Source of the DNA: Flavobacteriaceae bacterium
GTDB lineage: Bacteria > Bacteroidota > Bacteroidia > Flavobacteriales > Flavobacteriaceae
Direction: 5' to 3'
NCBI GenBank assembly: GCA_027082925.1
Contig: JALWTD010000004.1
Location: 1-64,000 of the forward strand
DNA: 64,000 nucleotides
Shown here: positions 24,298 to 33,018 of the stretch, piece by piece
Layout of the letters: each line of letters opens with the position of its first letter
How positions within the stretch are numbered: the first letter of the stretch is position 1
Made by a program: the position numbers and the translations under genes
The notes under the pieces: generated by a model
What the model saw: the letters and a program-made list of their open reading frames with translations, nothing else
What the model was told of the DNA's origin: nothing
Database searches by the model: none

Positions 24298-24960
24298 ATG
24301 TTTGTAGGTCATTATGTAGCTGCTTTTGCTCTAAAGGGTAAAGAAAAAGACGCTTCACTAGGATTGCTTTTTATTGCTACTCAATTTGTAGATATTTTAT
24401 TTTTCCCACTGGCTTTAGCCGGAATTGAAAATTTAAAATTCGAGGAATCTTTTACAGAGGTTAATAATTTTAATATGGATTATTATCCTTTTACTCATGG
24501 TTTACTAGGAACCTTTTTATGGGCAGGGCTGTTTTTTTGTTTGTTTTATTTTGTATGCTATAAAAATAAATCGAATAAAAAGCAACTAGCTATGGTTATG
24601 GCTTTGGCAGTTTTATCGCATTGGTTCACCGATTTAATTGTGCATACACCCGATTTACCCATAATTAGTGGAGCACCAAAATTTGGGTTTGGATTGTGGA
24701 ATAGTAAAATTTTGACATTTATTTCAGAAGCTGTATTACTGGTTATAGGGTTGCTATACTACCTTAAAAAAACAGTAGCAACTTCGGCTTTAGGGAAATA
24801 TGCTGCTATTGTATTTGTGTTGTTTTTATTGCTGATAAATTACCTGAATCTTTTTGTGCTACCTGCTAATGACGATATTAAATCATTAACAATATCTGCA
24901 CTTTTTTCTTATGTATTATTTGCGTTTATAGCGCACTATGTAGCTAAAAAAAGAGCTTAA
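24298..24960 (+). CDS. Polytopic membrane protein, YdjM/DUF457-like
   Basis: 220 residues with about six hydrophobic helices. Conserved-looking polar residues sit at MFVGHYVAAFAL, ATQFVDILFFP, YYPFTHGLLG and LSHWFTDLIVHTPD, a His/Asp arrangement reminiscent of membrane-bound metal-dependent hydrolases of the YdjM (DUF457) type. Substrate is unknown. It converges with the GNAT gene, the two stops overlapping by 4 bases. Confidence 0.55.
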   Translation: MFVGHYVAAFALKGKEKDASLGLLFIATQFVDILFFPLALAGIENLKFEESFTEVNNFNMDYYPFTHGLLGTFLWAGLFFCLFYFVCYKNKSNKKQLAMVMALAVLSHWFTDLIVHTPDLPIISGAPKFGFGLWNSKILTFISEAVLLVIGLLYYLKKTVATSALGKYAAIVFVLFLLLINYLNLFVLPANDDIKSLTISALFSYVLFAFIAHYVAKKRA

Positions 24961-25490
24961 ACAGGTAATGAAGATGCTTTACAAGCAAAAAGCATAAGTG
25001 TTTCAGGGTTATTGGGAAGGTTCATGTTTTTTACAAATTTAAAAGATAATTTTTTTAATAGTTTTTGAGAGTCTAGATTTTCCTTTAGTGTAATTGCTAA
25101 AACTTTAGTCAGCCCAAATTCAGAAAAAGCCAATTCTTTTATTTTTTGAGTACTTTCAAAGGCATATCCCTTTTTTTCGTAATCGGGTAAAAAAGCAAAA
25201 CCTATATCTACACTGTTTAAACCTTCTCGGTCATACAGTCCGCAAGAGCCTATTTTTACACCATCAGATTTTCGAATAACAGTAAAATTTCCAAATTCTA
25301 ATTTTTTGTACTGCGGCAGCATTTTGGTTGCAATGTACGTTTTGGCATCACTTATAGATTTTACTTTTCGGTCACCAATAAATTTTATCCATTTAGGTGT
25401 GTTTACAAGTGTGTAAATAAAAGTAGCATCATCTAAATCTGTAGGTTTTAGAATTAAACGAGTGGTTTCAAATACTGTAGCATTGCTCAT
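24957..25490 (-). CDS. GNAT-family N-acetyltransferase, RimJ/RimL type
   Basis: 177 residues. Starts FETTRLILKPTDLDDATFIYTLVNTP, the usual RimJ/L opening; then FGNFTVIRKSDGVKIGSCGLYDREGLNSVDIGFAFLPDYEKKGYAFES, giving the beta4 strand and a variant acetyl-CoA loop (KKGYA), and NLDSQKLLKKLSFKF near the end. Acceptor unknown; family members acetylate ribosomal-protein N-termini or small metabolites. It sits at the downstream end of the minus-strand cluster, 7 bases after the PepSY gene. Confidence 0.85.
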   Translation of the reverse strand: MSNATVFETTRLILKPTDLDDATFIYTLVNTPKWIKFIGDRKVKSISDAKTYIATKMLPQYKKLEFGNFTVIRKSDGVKIGSCGLYDREGLNSVDIGFAFLPDYEKKGYAFESTQKIKELAFSEFGLTKVLAITLKENLDSQKLLKKLSFKFVKNMNLPNNPETLMLFACKASSLPV

Positions 25491-25497
25491 ATGTATG

Positions 25498-26202
25498 TTA
25501 TTTTTTAGAAGAATTTACTCTTTTTTTTACTTTCCGAATGGTTGGAGAAGAGGTAAACCACAATAAAAATCCACTTAATACGGTAATGAGTCCAAGAAGA
25601 GAAAATGCTCTTAAAAGAGTGGTGTTAAAATTATCTCGAGTTTGGTAATCCATAGTATGTGTCATCCATAAAAAATCAAACCATCGCCAATTTCTATGTC
25701 TAACGGTTTGAAAAGCACCGTCATTTGCAGAAACATAAGCTTTTAAGAGATCTTTTTGATTGTATGAAATAACGTAGGCGGGAAGTAATTTTTCACGATA
25801 TTCATGGTGTTTTCCTACAGCTGTTATTAGTTTCACATCTTTTACTTTTAAGTCTGGTTTTAAAAACCTATTGGCAACAGCAATAGCTTCATTTTTTGTA
25901 ATACCATTTTTCAATTTTCCGGTAATAGCATTGTACAAATAGTTATTGTTAATCCAGTAGTAAGGGATTTTATTAATTTCTCTGAGTTCAAGTGTTTTTA
26001 TAGGCGGAACTTTTTCAAGTGATGAAATTCCAATGAGCTGATTAAAAGCATGTGTTGTTGGTATTTCTTTTTTAAAATGGTCTCCATGAATATTGTCGAG
26101 ATTAGACCAACTAAAATACAGACCACTTAGCGTCCAAAATAAAAATTGAATACCCAAAAATATCCCTAAATACCGATGGGTTTTACGAATGGTTTTTTTC
26201 AT
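25498..26202 (-). CDS. PepSY domain membrane protein
   Basis: 234 residues. An N-terminal helix (YLGIFLGIQFLFWTLSGLYFSW) preceded by KTHRYLG, a central PepSY-type domain (KNGITKNEAIAVANRFLKPDLKVKDVKLI), HTMDYQTRDNF, and a C-terminal helix (FSLLGLITVLSGFLLW). This is the reduced PepSY_TM layout often found with iron or copper uptake/reduction genes. It follows the haem-binding protein of the metal island by 68 bases and may be its last gene. Confidence 0.8.
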   Translation of the reverse strand: MKKTIRKTHRYLGIFLGIQFLFWTLSGLYFSWSNLDNIHGDHFKKEIPTTHAFNQLIGISSLEKVPPIKTLELREINKIPYYWINNNYLYNAITGKLKNGITKNEAIAVANRFLKPDLKVKDVKLITAVGKHHEYREKLLPAYVISYNQKDLLKAYVSANDGAFQTVRHRNWRWFDFLWMTHTMDYQTRDNFNTTLLRAFSLLGLITVLSGFLLWFTSSPTIRKVKKRVNSSKK

Positions 26203-26270
26203 TTTTAAAAGTTTAATTCTGTTGTGTTTTTAACAACATTACTAAAATAAGGTTTTATTTTATTAAAAGT

Positions 26271-26723
26271 TTATAAGCTATCTCTTAACTTAGCTATCCA
26301 ACTTATAAGCTCGTTTTTGTCTTCTTCTGAAAGTGCTGCTTTTTTATGAATAATAGTGTAAGACCATAAAGGCATTTCATCATCCTTAATCTGACTTGCA
26401 ATGGCTTTTAGCTTATTTTTTTGTTTTCGTTTTGAATAATTTCCAAAGACATCAAAATTTAGCTCTTTTTTCCCGTTATCGATATGTGTTTTTAGCATAA
26501 ATCGTATAGGCTGAATGGTATTGTACCAAGGGTAATTAGTATTATTGCTGTGGCAATCGTAACACGATTGTTTTAACAAAACTTGAATTTTTTCGGGAAC
26601 GTTATAGAGGGTATTAAAATTAGTTTCCGGTACACGGTTGCTTACATTGCGTTTAGTGGGTATAAATTGTATACCCACAAACGCTATAAACAACAAAAGA
26701 AACATTTTCTTCAGTTTTCCCAT
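26271..26723 (-). CDS. Haem-binding domain protein (c-type CxxCH, PF14376-like)
   Basis: 150 residues. An N-terminal signal-anchor helix (MFLLLFIAFVGIQFIP) is followed by VPEKIQVLLKQSCYDCHSNNTNYPWYN, the haem-attachment CxxCH and the Tyr-Pro-Trp-Tyr signature of the Haem_bd family, and later DEMPLWSYTIIHKKAALSEEDKNELISWI. It is periplasm-facing and probably passes electrons. Start codon is immediately adjacent to the stop of the DUF3347 gene, so it is part of the copper operon. Confidence 0.85.
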   Translation of the reverse strand: MGKLKKMFLLLFIAFVGIQFIPTKRNVSNRVPETNFNTLYNVPEKIQVLLKQSCYDCHSNNTNYPWYNTIQPIRFMLKTHIDNGKKELNFDVFGNYSKRKQKNKLKAIASQIKDDEMPLWSYTIIHKKAALSEEDKNELISWIAKLRDSL

Positions 26724-27356
26724 TTAATTTAATTGCTTTTGAACACTACCGCAGGTAAGCATTTTACTTCCAAAAAAAGGATTTTTAATTTCTTTAAATT
26801 CGCTTAGCCAAATAGCACCTTTGCCATTTCCTGCCATTGGGCATTTACTTAAGTATAATGTTTTATTAGTACCTAGTAAAGCAATTAAATCGTTAATATC
26901 AATACTTAAATTTTCAAAGTGTTCTCTTTGGTGGTCTATCGGACTTTTAACAATGTGTTCTGCTTGTTCTTTGGCATCTTCGTAAATTTCCATAAACTCT
27001 TTATGTGTATCTTTTGAAAGTTGTGCCATGTCAAAATTAGAAAAGGCATCTAATAGCATAATTGCACCTTTGGCAGCACCTTCCTTTTTATCGTTTACCA
27101 GTGCATTTTTAATTTCAAGATAACTATCTATAATTGGAGTAATGGCATCACTCTTTTGAGGAGTTGCATGTAGGTTTTTTTCCATTTTTTCGGAATGATT
27201 TCCTATAGCATTGTTATGAGTGTTGTGATTGTGCTCTGCCGCTTCTTTCATATTCATTTCTTGCGATTGCATAGCGTTTTTAGACGGTTTGTCATTATTT
27301 TTACAAGCACTAAAAAGTAGTGTTGTTGCTACAAGTACGTAAATTGCTTTTTTCAT
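26724..27356 (-). CDS. DUF3347 lipoprotein of the copper island
   Basis: 210 residues with a lipobox (LLFSAC). A His/Asn/Met-rich linker (residues 25-65: EMNMKEAAEHNHNTHNNAIGNHSEKMEK) could bind copper. The DUF3347 helical domain follows (YLEIKNALVNDKKEGAAKGA...), ending in the CPMAGNGKGAIWLSEFKEIKNPFFG...TCG motif. The same domain forms the C-terminus of the CusB-like protein at 33019-34854. Probably an outer-envelope metal chaperone. Confidence 0.85.
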   Translation of the reverse strand: MKKAIYVLVATTLLFSACKNNDKPSKNAMQSQEMNMKEAAEHNHNTHNNAIGNHSEKMEKNLHATPQKSDAITPIIDSYLEIKNALVNDKKEGAAKGAIMLLDAFSNFDMAQLSKDTHKEFMEIYEDAKEQAEHIVKSPIDHQREHFENLSIDINDLIALLGTNKTLYLSKCPMAGNGKGAIWLSEFKEIKNPFFGSKMLTCGSVQKQLN

Positions 27357-27389
27357 TTTTATTGATTTTTATAGTTATTAATTATTATT

Positions 27390-29855
27390 TTATTCTTTTA
27401 AAGAAACATTTCTTAGCCTAAGCGAATTTGCTATTACTGAAAATGAGCTGAAACTCATAGCCGCAGCAGCAATCATTGGAGATAGTAATATTCCAAATAC
27501 AGGGTACAGTAACCCCGCAGCTACCGGAACACCTAACGCATTGTAAACAAATGCGAAAAATAAGTTTTGTCTAATATTTTTCATAACAGCATGACTGAGG
27601 TTTTTGGCTTTTACAATTCCTAGTAAATCTCCTTTTACTAAGGTAACCTCGGCGCTTTCAATAGCTACATCGGTTCCTGTGCCCATTGCGATTCCTATAT
27701 TTGCTTGTGCTAGTGCAGGTGCATCATTAATGCCATCTCCAGCCATCGCAACTATTTTTCCTTCATGTTGTAATTTTTTAATGATATCTAGTTTGTCTTG
27801 TGGCAAACATTCTGCTTCAAAATGAGATAGGTTTAGTGTTTCAGCTACAGATTTTGCAGTATTTTTATTATCTCCTGTAAGCATAATAACATCAATATTT
27901 TTGTCTTGTAACAGTTTAATAGCTTGTTTACTTGTAGCTTTAATAGCATCAGAAATACTTACATATCCTACTACTTTTTTAGCTACAGAAATATAAGAAA
28001 CGGTTTTTCCTAATTTTTGCTCTTTTGCTATTAATTGCTCAAACCCATCAGGAATAGTTGCTTTTACCAAAACCATAAGTTTTTTGTTACCGAGAGCTAT
28101 TTTTTTATTATTTACAGTACCAAGAACTCCTTTTCCTGAAACAGCTTCAAAATCGTTTGCGGTTAACAGAATGCTGTTTTTTTGATGTGCGTATTTTACA
28201 ACAGCTTCAGCGAGTGGATGCTCACTGTATTGATTTAAAGAGGCAATGTATTGAAGTAGTAAATTGGAATCAATTTCAGGAGTAACAGCTACAATTTTTT
28301 CTACAGAAGGTTTTCCTTCGGTAATAGTTCCTGTTTTATCGGTTATTAACACATTTACTTTATCTAAATTTTCTAAGGCTTCGGCATTTTTTATTAAAAT
28401 ACCGTTTTGAGCACCTTTCCCTACGCCAACCATTACAGACATTGGCGTAGCCAAACCTAAAGCGCAAGGACAGGCTATAATAAGTACGGCAATGGCATTT
28501 ACAAAAGCGTAAACCAATGTAGGCTCAGGGCCAACATATTTCCAAACAAAAAAGGTGATAACGGATATAATTAATACAATAGGAACAAAGTATTTCGAAA
28601 TTTTATCGGCTAATTTTTGAATGGGGGCTTTAGACCTACTTGCGCTGTTTACCATTGAAATAATTTGTGATAACAACGTTTCTGAGCCTATCTTATCGGC
28701 TCTCATTACAAATGATTTTGTTCCATTAATAGTTCCTGAGCTTACTTTATCGCCTTCGGCTTTATCAACAGGAATAGGCTCTCCGGTTATCATAGATTCA
28801 TCTACACTACTTTTTCCTTCGACAATTTCACCGTCAACAGGTATTTTATCTCCGGGTTTTACCCTTAATAAATCGCCTTTTTTAATGTCGTGAATAGAAA
28901 TTACTTTGTCGGGCTTTCCGTTAACAACTAAAACGGCTTCTGTAGGTGCTAGTTTTAAAAGTTCTTTAATAGCACCACTTGTTTGGCTATGAGCTTTGGC
29001 TTCTAAAAGTTGTCCCAATAACACCAAGGTTAAAATAACAGTTGCGGCTTCAAAATAGACAAAAACAGTTCCGCTTTCGGTTTTAAATTGTTCGGGAAAA
29101 ATATTGGGGAAAAACATGGCGAATACACTAAATAAAAAGGCAACACCGGTACCTATGCCAATAAGTGTAAACATGTTTAAGTTTAGCGTAACAATAGATT
29201 TCCAACAGCGTTCAAAAAACATCCAGCCGGCATAAAAAACAACAGGAATAGAAAGTATTAATTGTACCCAATTCCAATAGTATTGCGGCATAATATCTAA
29301 TAAAAAGTTATTAGAAAAAATATCGGACATTGCAATAAATAAAACCGGAATAGTAAATAATGTAGCTACCTTCATTTTAAACAGTAGCATTTTATAGGTT
29401 TTACTTTCTTCGCTTTCCTTTGGAATTACAGCAATTAAATCCATACCGCAAATAGGACAAGAACCGGGAGCATCTCTAATAATTTCAGGATGCATAGGGC
29501 AGGTATATTTGTCTTTTTTAATTTCTTCTTTTAAACCGTCAAGTTCGCAGGTGGTACAATTACTCGCATTGGAATCGCAAAACATTTCTAAATAAAAATA
29601 ATTATTCTCTTGTTGTGTTGCAATTGGAATTCCGTTTTTTATATAGCCTTCATTGGCAAAAATAGTACAGTGCGATGAAGCATTTATAACTAATTGTTGT
29701 ATTTTTTCTACAGATAAAAGGTACGTTGCTTCAATAACAATATCATCTTCTTCAATCGAAATTTTAGAAAAGCCTTTTATACTTTCTAAAACCTGTTTAA
29801 TGTTAGATTTACATTTTTTGCAATTTATACCTTCAATTAAATATGTATAGATCAT
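27390..29855 (-). CDS. copA: Copper-translocating P-type ATPase (CopA type)
   Basis: 821 residues. An N-terminal HMA domain (GINCKKC, residues 9-15), then a Cys-rich segment and a heavy-metal-binding domain (YTCPMHPEI...CPICGMDL, about 117-140), eight predicted helices, the ACPCALG copper/silver motif (CPC 462-464), phosphorylation site DKTGT (506-510), an SEHPLAEA nucleotide-domain motif, and [10 protein letters not shown]. It exports Cu(I) from the cytoplasm. It starts 16 bases after the CDF gene in the same operon. Confidence 0.95.
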   Translation of the reverse strand: MIYTYLIEGINCKKCKSNIKQVLESIKGFSKISIEEDDIVIEATYLLSVEKIQQLVINASSHCTIFANEGYIKNGIPIATQQENNYFYLEMFCDSNASNCTTCELDGLKEEIKKDKYTCPMHPEIIRDAPGSCPICGMDLIAVIPKESEESKTYKMLLFKMKVATLFTIPVLFIAMSDIFSNNFLLDIMPQYYWNWVQLILSIPVVFYAGWMFFERCWKSIVTLNLNMFTLIGIGTGVAFLFSVFAMFFPNIFPEQFKTESGTVFVYFEAATVILTLVLLGQLLEAKAHSQTSGAIKELLKLAPTEAVLVVNGKPDKVISIHDIKKGDLLRVKPGDKIPVDGEIVEGKSSVDESMITGEPIPVDKAEGDKVSSGTINGTKSFVMRADKIGSETLLSQIISMVNSASRSKAPIQKLADKISKYFVPIVLIISVITFFVWKYVGPEPTLVYAFVNAIAVLIIACPCALGLATPMSVMVGVGKGAQNGILIKNAEALENLDKVNVLITDKTGTITEGKPSVEKIVAVTPEIDSNLLLQYIASLNQYSEHPLAEAVVKYAHQKNSILLTANDFEAVSGKGVLGTVNNKKIALGNKKLMVLVKATIPDGFEQLIAKEQKLGKTVSYISVAKKVVGYVSISDAIKATSKQAIKLLQDKNIDVIMLTGDNKNTAKSVAETLNLSHFEAECLPQDKLDIIKKLQHEGKIVAMAGDGINDAPALAQANIGIAMGTGTDVAIESAEVTLVKGDLLGIVKAKNLSHAVMKNIRQNLFFAFVYNALGVPVAAGLLYPVFGILLSPMIAAAAMSFSSFSVIANSLRLRNVSLKE

Positions 29856-29871
29856 AAGTGTTGTTTTTTAA

Positions 29872-30789
29872 TTAGTACATTTCTTCATCAGCAGTACTTG
29901 CTTGATGTGCTTTTTCTATTTGGAGTGTTGAAAAATAGAATTGGTATTTTTCTTTAAGTAGTTGTGAGGCTTGTTTTAATATTTCTTCGGCTTTAGAAAA
30001 GTCGCTTACTTGTATGTGTGCCGAGAAGATATTTTTTTCGGAAGTTAATACCCAAGCGTGTGGGTGTGCCATGGATTTTACGCCTTCAATATTTAATATT
30101 GTTTTTTTAATATCGTCAATATCTATGTTTTTAGGTGTTGTTTGCATTAATATGTCTAGTACATCTTTTATAATTTTGTACGAAGCCCATAAGAGTACTA
30201 AGCCAAAAAGCATTCCTAGAATTGGATCTATTTTTGTCCATCCTGTAAAGTAAATGACTATGGCTGAAATAATAATAAGTATGCTTCCTACAAAGGTTTG
30301 CATAATATGCCAAAATGCACCTTGCATATTTAAATTTCCTTTTTGTTTGTTGTAAATTAGTTTGAAGGAAATAACTTCTGTAATAAGTCCGCCAAATGCG
30401 GCAATAAGCATAATTCCCGTAGGTAATTCAAAGTTTTGACCTAGTCGTTGGTATCCCATGTACAAAACATAAAAAGCCATAAAAAGTAAAAAAACACCAT
30501 TTAATAATGCGCCTAAAATTTCGGCTCTTTTATACCCAAATGTTGCTTGTTTTGTTGCAGATTTTCTGGCAATTTTTGATGCAATAAAAGCAATAAGAAT
30601 TCCGCCAACAGCCGAAAAGGTGTGAAAAGCATCGGATATTACAGATACCGATTGAGAATAAAACCCCAAAATAAGTTCAATAACAAAATAAACTCCGGTT
30701 AACCAACCTGTTATTTTTAGTACTTTGGCATCTGCTTCAATTCCGTGAAAACCGCCTTTAGAATCGTGTTTTTTGTGTTGAGTTTGCAT
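29872..30789 (-). CDS. Cation diffusion facilitator (CDF) family transporter with altered transport site
   Basis: 305 residues, six helices and a C-terminal cytoplasmic domain (IEGVKSMAHPHAWVL). The overall CzcD-like layout is clear, but the two HxxxD motifs that bind Zn in helices 2 and 5 read HTFSA (His56, Ala60) and HIMQT (His161, Thr165): both Asp residues are missing. It may carry another ion or act differently from ZitB/CzcD. Its ATG overlaps the stop of the NDH-2-like gene. Confidence 0.85.
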   Translation of the reverse strand: MQTQHKKHDSKGGFHGIEADAKVLKITGWLTGVYFVIELILGFYSQSVSVISDAFHTFSAVGGILIAFIASKIARKSATKQATFGYKRAEILGALLNGVFLLFMAFYVLYMGYQRLGQNFELPTGIMLIAAFGGLITEVISFKLIYNKQKGNLNMQGAFWHIMQTFVGSILIIISAIVIYFTGWTKIDPILGMLFGLVLLWASYKIIKDVLDILMQTTPKNIDIDDIKKTILNIEGVKSMAHPHAWVLTSEKNIFSAHIQVSDFSKAEEILKQASQLLKEKYQFYFSTLQIEKAHQASTADEEMY

Positions 30790-32105
30790 TATGTTTTTGA
30801 TTTTTTGTAGTTTCTAATAATTAATCGGTTACTTTTTTCATAATTGAAATAGCTAATGGTCCAGTTAATGCCAACCAACAGCTTATTTTTAAAGCCACTT
30901 ATAGACATAAGGTGTACAAAAGACCACAATAACCAAGCAATATATCCGGTGAATTTAAAGCTCCCTAAATCTGCGACAGCTCGGTGTCTTCCAATAGTAG
31001 CAAGAGAACCTTTGTCTTTGTATACAAAAGGATTTAGAGGTTTGTTACGGGCTATTTTTTTAAAGTTTTTAGCAAGGTATTTGCCTTGTTGAATGGCTAC
31101 CTGAGCTACTTGAGGATGTCCTTTAGGCGTGTTTTTAGTTGTAACAACAGCAACGTCTCCTATAGAAAAAATATTTGGATATCCTTCCAATTTTAAAAAA
31201 CGATTAACACTTAATCTATTTCCTTTTTTTACAAATTCTTTTTTTATTCCTTGCGGAAATTGTCCTTTGACACCTGCAGTCCATATAAGATTTTTAGAAT
31301 GGATTGCTTTTCCACTTTTGGTTGTAACAACATTGTTATTATAGTTAACAACAACTTCGTTTAAAAGTACTTTTACATTTAAATCGTTTAAATATTCGAG
31401 GGCTTTTTCTGAAGATTTTTTAGACATAGAAGCAAGTAATTTTCCAGAAGCTTCTATTATGTGTATTCCCATAATTGATGAAGGATATTCCGGATAATCT
31501 TTAGGGAGAATATAGTTACAAAATTCAGCCAACGCACCTGCCATTTCTATTCCTGCAGGGCCGCCACCAACAATTACAAAATTAGTTAGTGCTTTACGTT
31601 CTTCATTATTACACGTAATGGCTGCTTGTTCTAAATTTTGAAGCATTACATGGCGAATATTTAAAGAATCTCTAATACTTTTTAAGCCAAGACCATTTTT
31701 TTTAATTGTATCTAAACCAAAAAAATTTGTGGTAGTTCCGGTTGCCAATACTAAATAATTGTAAGTTAAACTACCATTAGTTGTATGTATTGTATTTGTT
31801 TGGGAATCTATTTGGGTTACTTCAGCTAATTTAAAGGAAACATTTTTATATTTAGATGCTTGTTTTCTAAAAGGAAAAGCAATGCTGTCAGGTTCTAATC
31901 CACTGGTTGCTACTTGATATAAAAGCGGCTGAAATTGATGAAAGTTGTTTTTATCAATAAGTACTATTTGGTAGTTTGTATTTTTTAGTTCTTTTACCAA
32001 TGCTAATCCTGCAAAGCCACCACCAACCACTACAATACGAGGATTGTTAGAGCTAGGTAAACACATTATGGGTGTTTTTGTGTCTTTTTTTAAGGAAGTT
32101 TCCAT
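30789..32105 (-). CDS. NDH-2-like NAD(P)H:quinone oxidoreductase (FAD-dependent)
   Basis: 438 residues. Two Rossmann motifs: PRIVVVGGGFAGLALVKEL for FAD and NFVIVGGGPAGIEMAGALAEF for NADH. The C-terminus (YIAWLLWSFVHLMSISGFKNKLLVGINW) is the membrane-binding tail of type II NADH dehydrogenases. E. coli NDH-2 can reduce Cu(II), so a copper-reductase role beside copA is plausible but inferred. It follows a terminator and heads the second part of the island. Confidence 0.9.
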   Translation of the reverse strand: METSLKKDTKTPIMCLPSSNNPRIVVVGGGFAGLALVKELKNTNYQIVLIDKNNFHQFQPLLYQVATSGLEPDSIAFPFRKQASKYKNVSFKLAEVTQIDSQTNTIHTTNGSLTYNYLVLATGTTTNFFGLDTIKKNGLGLKSIRDSLNIRHVMLQNLEQAAITCNNEERKALTNFVIVGGGPAGIEMAGALAEFCNYILPKDYPEYPSSIMGIHIIEASGKLLASMSKKSSEKALEYLNDLNVKVLLNEVVVNYNNNVVTTKSGKAIHSKNLIWTAGVKGQFPQGIKKEFVKKGNRLSVNRFLKLEGYPNIFSIGDVAVVTTKNTPKGHPQVAQVAIQQGKYLAKNFKKIARNKPLNPFVYKDKGSLATIGRHRAVADLGSFKFTGYIAWLLWSFVHLMSISGFKNKLLVGINWTISYFNYEKSNRLIIRNYKKSKT

Positions 32106-32136
32106 TTTAAATATTTTTTAGTAATGGGCTTAGATT

Positions 32137-32176
32137 AAAAGGCAAGTACAAGTTAAAAGTACTTGCCTTTTATTTT
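32137..32176 (-). terminator. Terminator inside the metal island
   Basis: AAAAGGCAAGTAC pairs with GTACTTGCCTTTT (13 bp) around an 8-9 base loop. It separates the cusACB/P-II/metal-binding genes from the NDH-2/CDF/copA genes. Confidence 0.75.
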
Positions 32177-32177
32177 T

Positions 32178-32651
32178 TTAATGATTGTGTTCTTCGTGTT
32201 TTTTCATTTTTTCACTCGTTTTTTTCTCCATTAACTTCATTCCACACTCAGGACATTTTCCAGGTTTATCGCTAGTTACTTTTGGATGCATCGTACACGT
32301 ATAGGTCATTTTTTTTGCTTTCATATCATTGTGTTTCATCATCTTGTCATGTTTCATTTTCATTTTTGTTGAATCGTGCTTCATCATCATTTTTTCGCTC
32401 ATTTTTTTCGCCATTAACTTCATTCCACATTCAGGACATTTCCCAGGTTTATCACTAGTTACTTTTGGATGCATAGCGCAGGTATAGGTCATTTTTTTTG
32501 CTTTCATATCATTGTGTTTCATCATCTTGTCATGTTTCATCATCATTTTTGTTGAATCACGTTTCATCGTCATTTTTTTTTCTTGAGCTTTAGCTACAGC
32601 TATTGTTAATGCTAAAACGGTAATTACGGATACTAAAATTTTTGTTTTCAT
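32178..32651 (-). CDS. Periplasmic Met/His/Lys-rich protein with two heavy-metal-binding domains
   Basis: 157 residues: signal peptide (to AVAKAQ), then a 61-residue unit repeated twice. Each unit has a Met/Lys/His-rich stretch (MMKHDKMMKHNDMK) and the metal motif YTCxMHPKVTSDKPGKCPECGMKLM (starting at residues 56 and 117). The same CxMHP...CPxCGM motif occurs in the CopA and CusB proteins nearby. Probably a periplasmic copper-binding or transfer protein; Met/His side chains suit Cu(I). Confidence 0.85.
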   Translation of the reverse strand: MKTKILVSVITVLALTIAVAKAQEKKMTMKRDSTKMMMKHDKMMKHNDMKAKKMTYTCAMHPKVTSDKPGKCPECGMKLMAKKMSEKMMMKHDSTKMKMKHDKMMKHNDMKAKKMTYTCTMHPKVTSDKPGKCPECGMKLMEKKTSEKMKKHEEHNH

Positions 32652-32685
32652 TATGATTGTTTTTAAGATTATTATATGGTTTTAT

Positions 32686-33000
32686 TTATTCTCTTATTCT
32701 AATTCTGTTTTCTACATTGCTTACGTAAATTAATCCGTCACCTTTGTTTCGGGTTTGGGCATTTGTTTTTATTACGTCAATAATTTTTTCTACGTATTTT
32801 TTATCACAAACAATTTCAATTTTAACTACTTTGCTGTGTAAAAAAGGGAATTTTAGGCTTGGAAATTCAGTATCTGGATCTGTAAAATCACCCACACCTT
32901 CACCTTCAAAAACGGTGAAGCAACAGAATTGCTCTCTTTTTAAATTTTTAGCTACATCTATAAGTTTTTCTGGTCTGATAAACGCTTTTATTTCTTTCAT
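32686..33000 (-). CDS. P-II-like protein associated with CusABC efflux
   Basis: 104 residues with the P-II fold: MKEIKAFIRPEKLIDVAKNL, a T-loop region, VVKIEIVCDKKYVEKIIDVIKTNAQTRNKGDGLIYVSNVENRIRIR. The T-loop lacks the GlnB/GlnK uridylylated Tyr motif and instead carries paired Cys and Phe residues (EQFCCFTVFEGEG). Such divergent P-II proteins occur next to CzcA/CusA transporters and may sense metal or nucleotides. It starts 18 bases after the CusB gene. Confidence 0.85.
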   Translation of the reverse strand: MKEIKAFIRPEKLIDVAKNLKREQFCCFTVFEGEGVGDFTDPDTEFPSLKFPFLHSKVVKIEIVCDKKYVEKIIDVIKTNAQTRNKGDGLIYVSNVENRIRIRE

Positions 33001-33018
33001 AATTTTAGATTTTAATCG

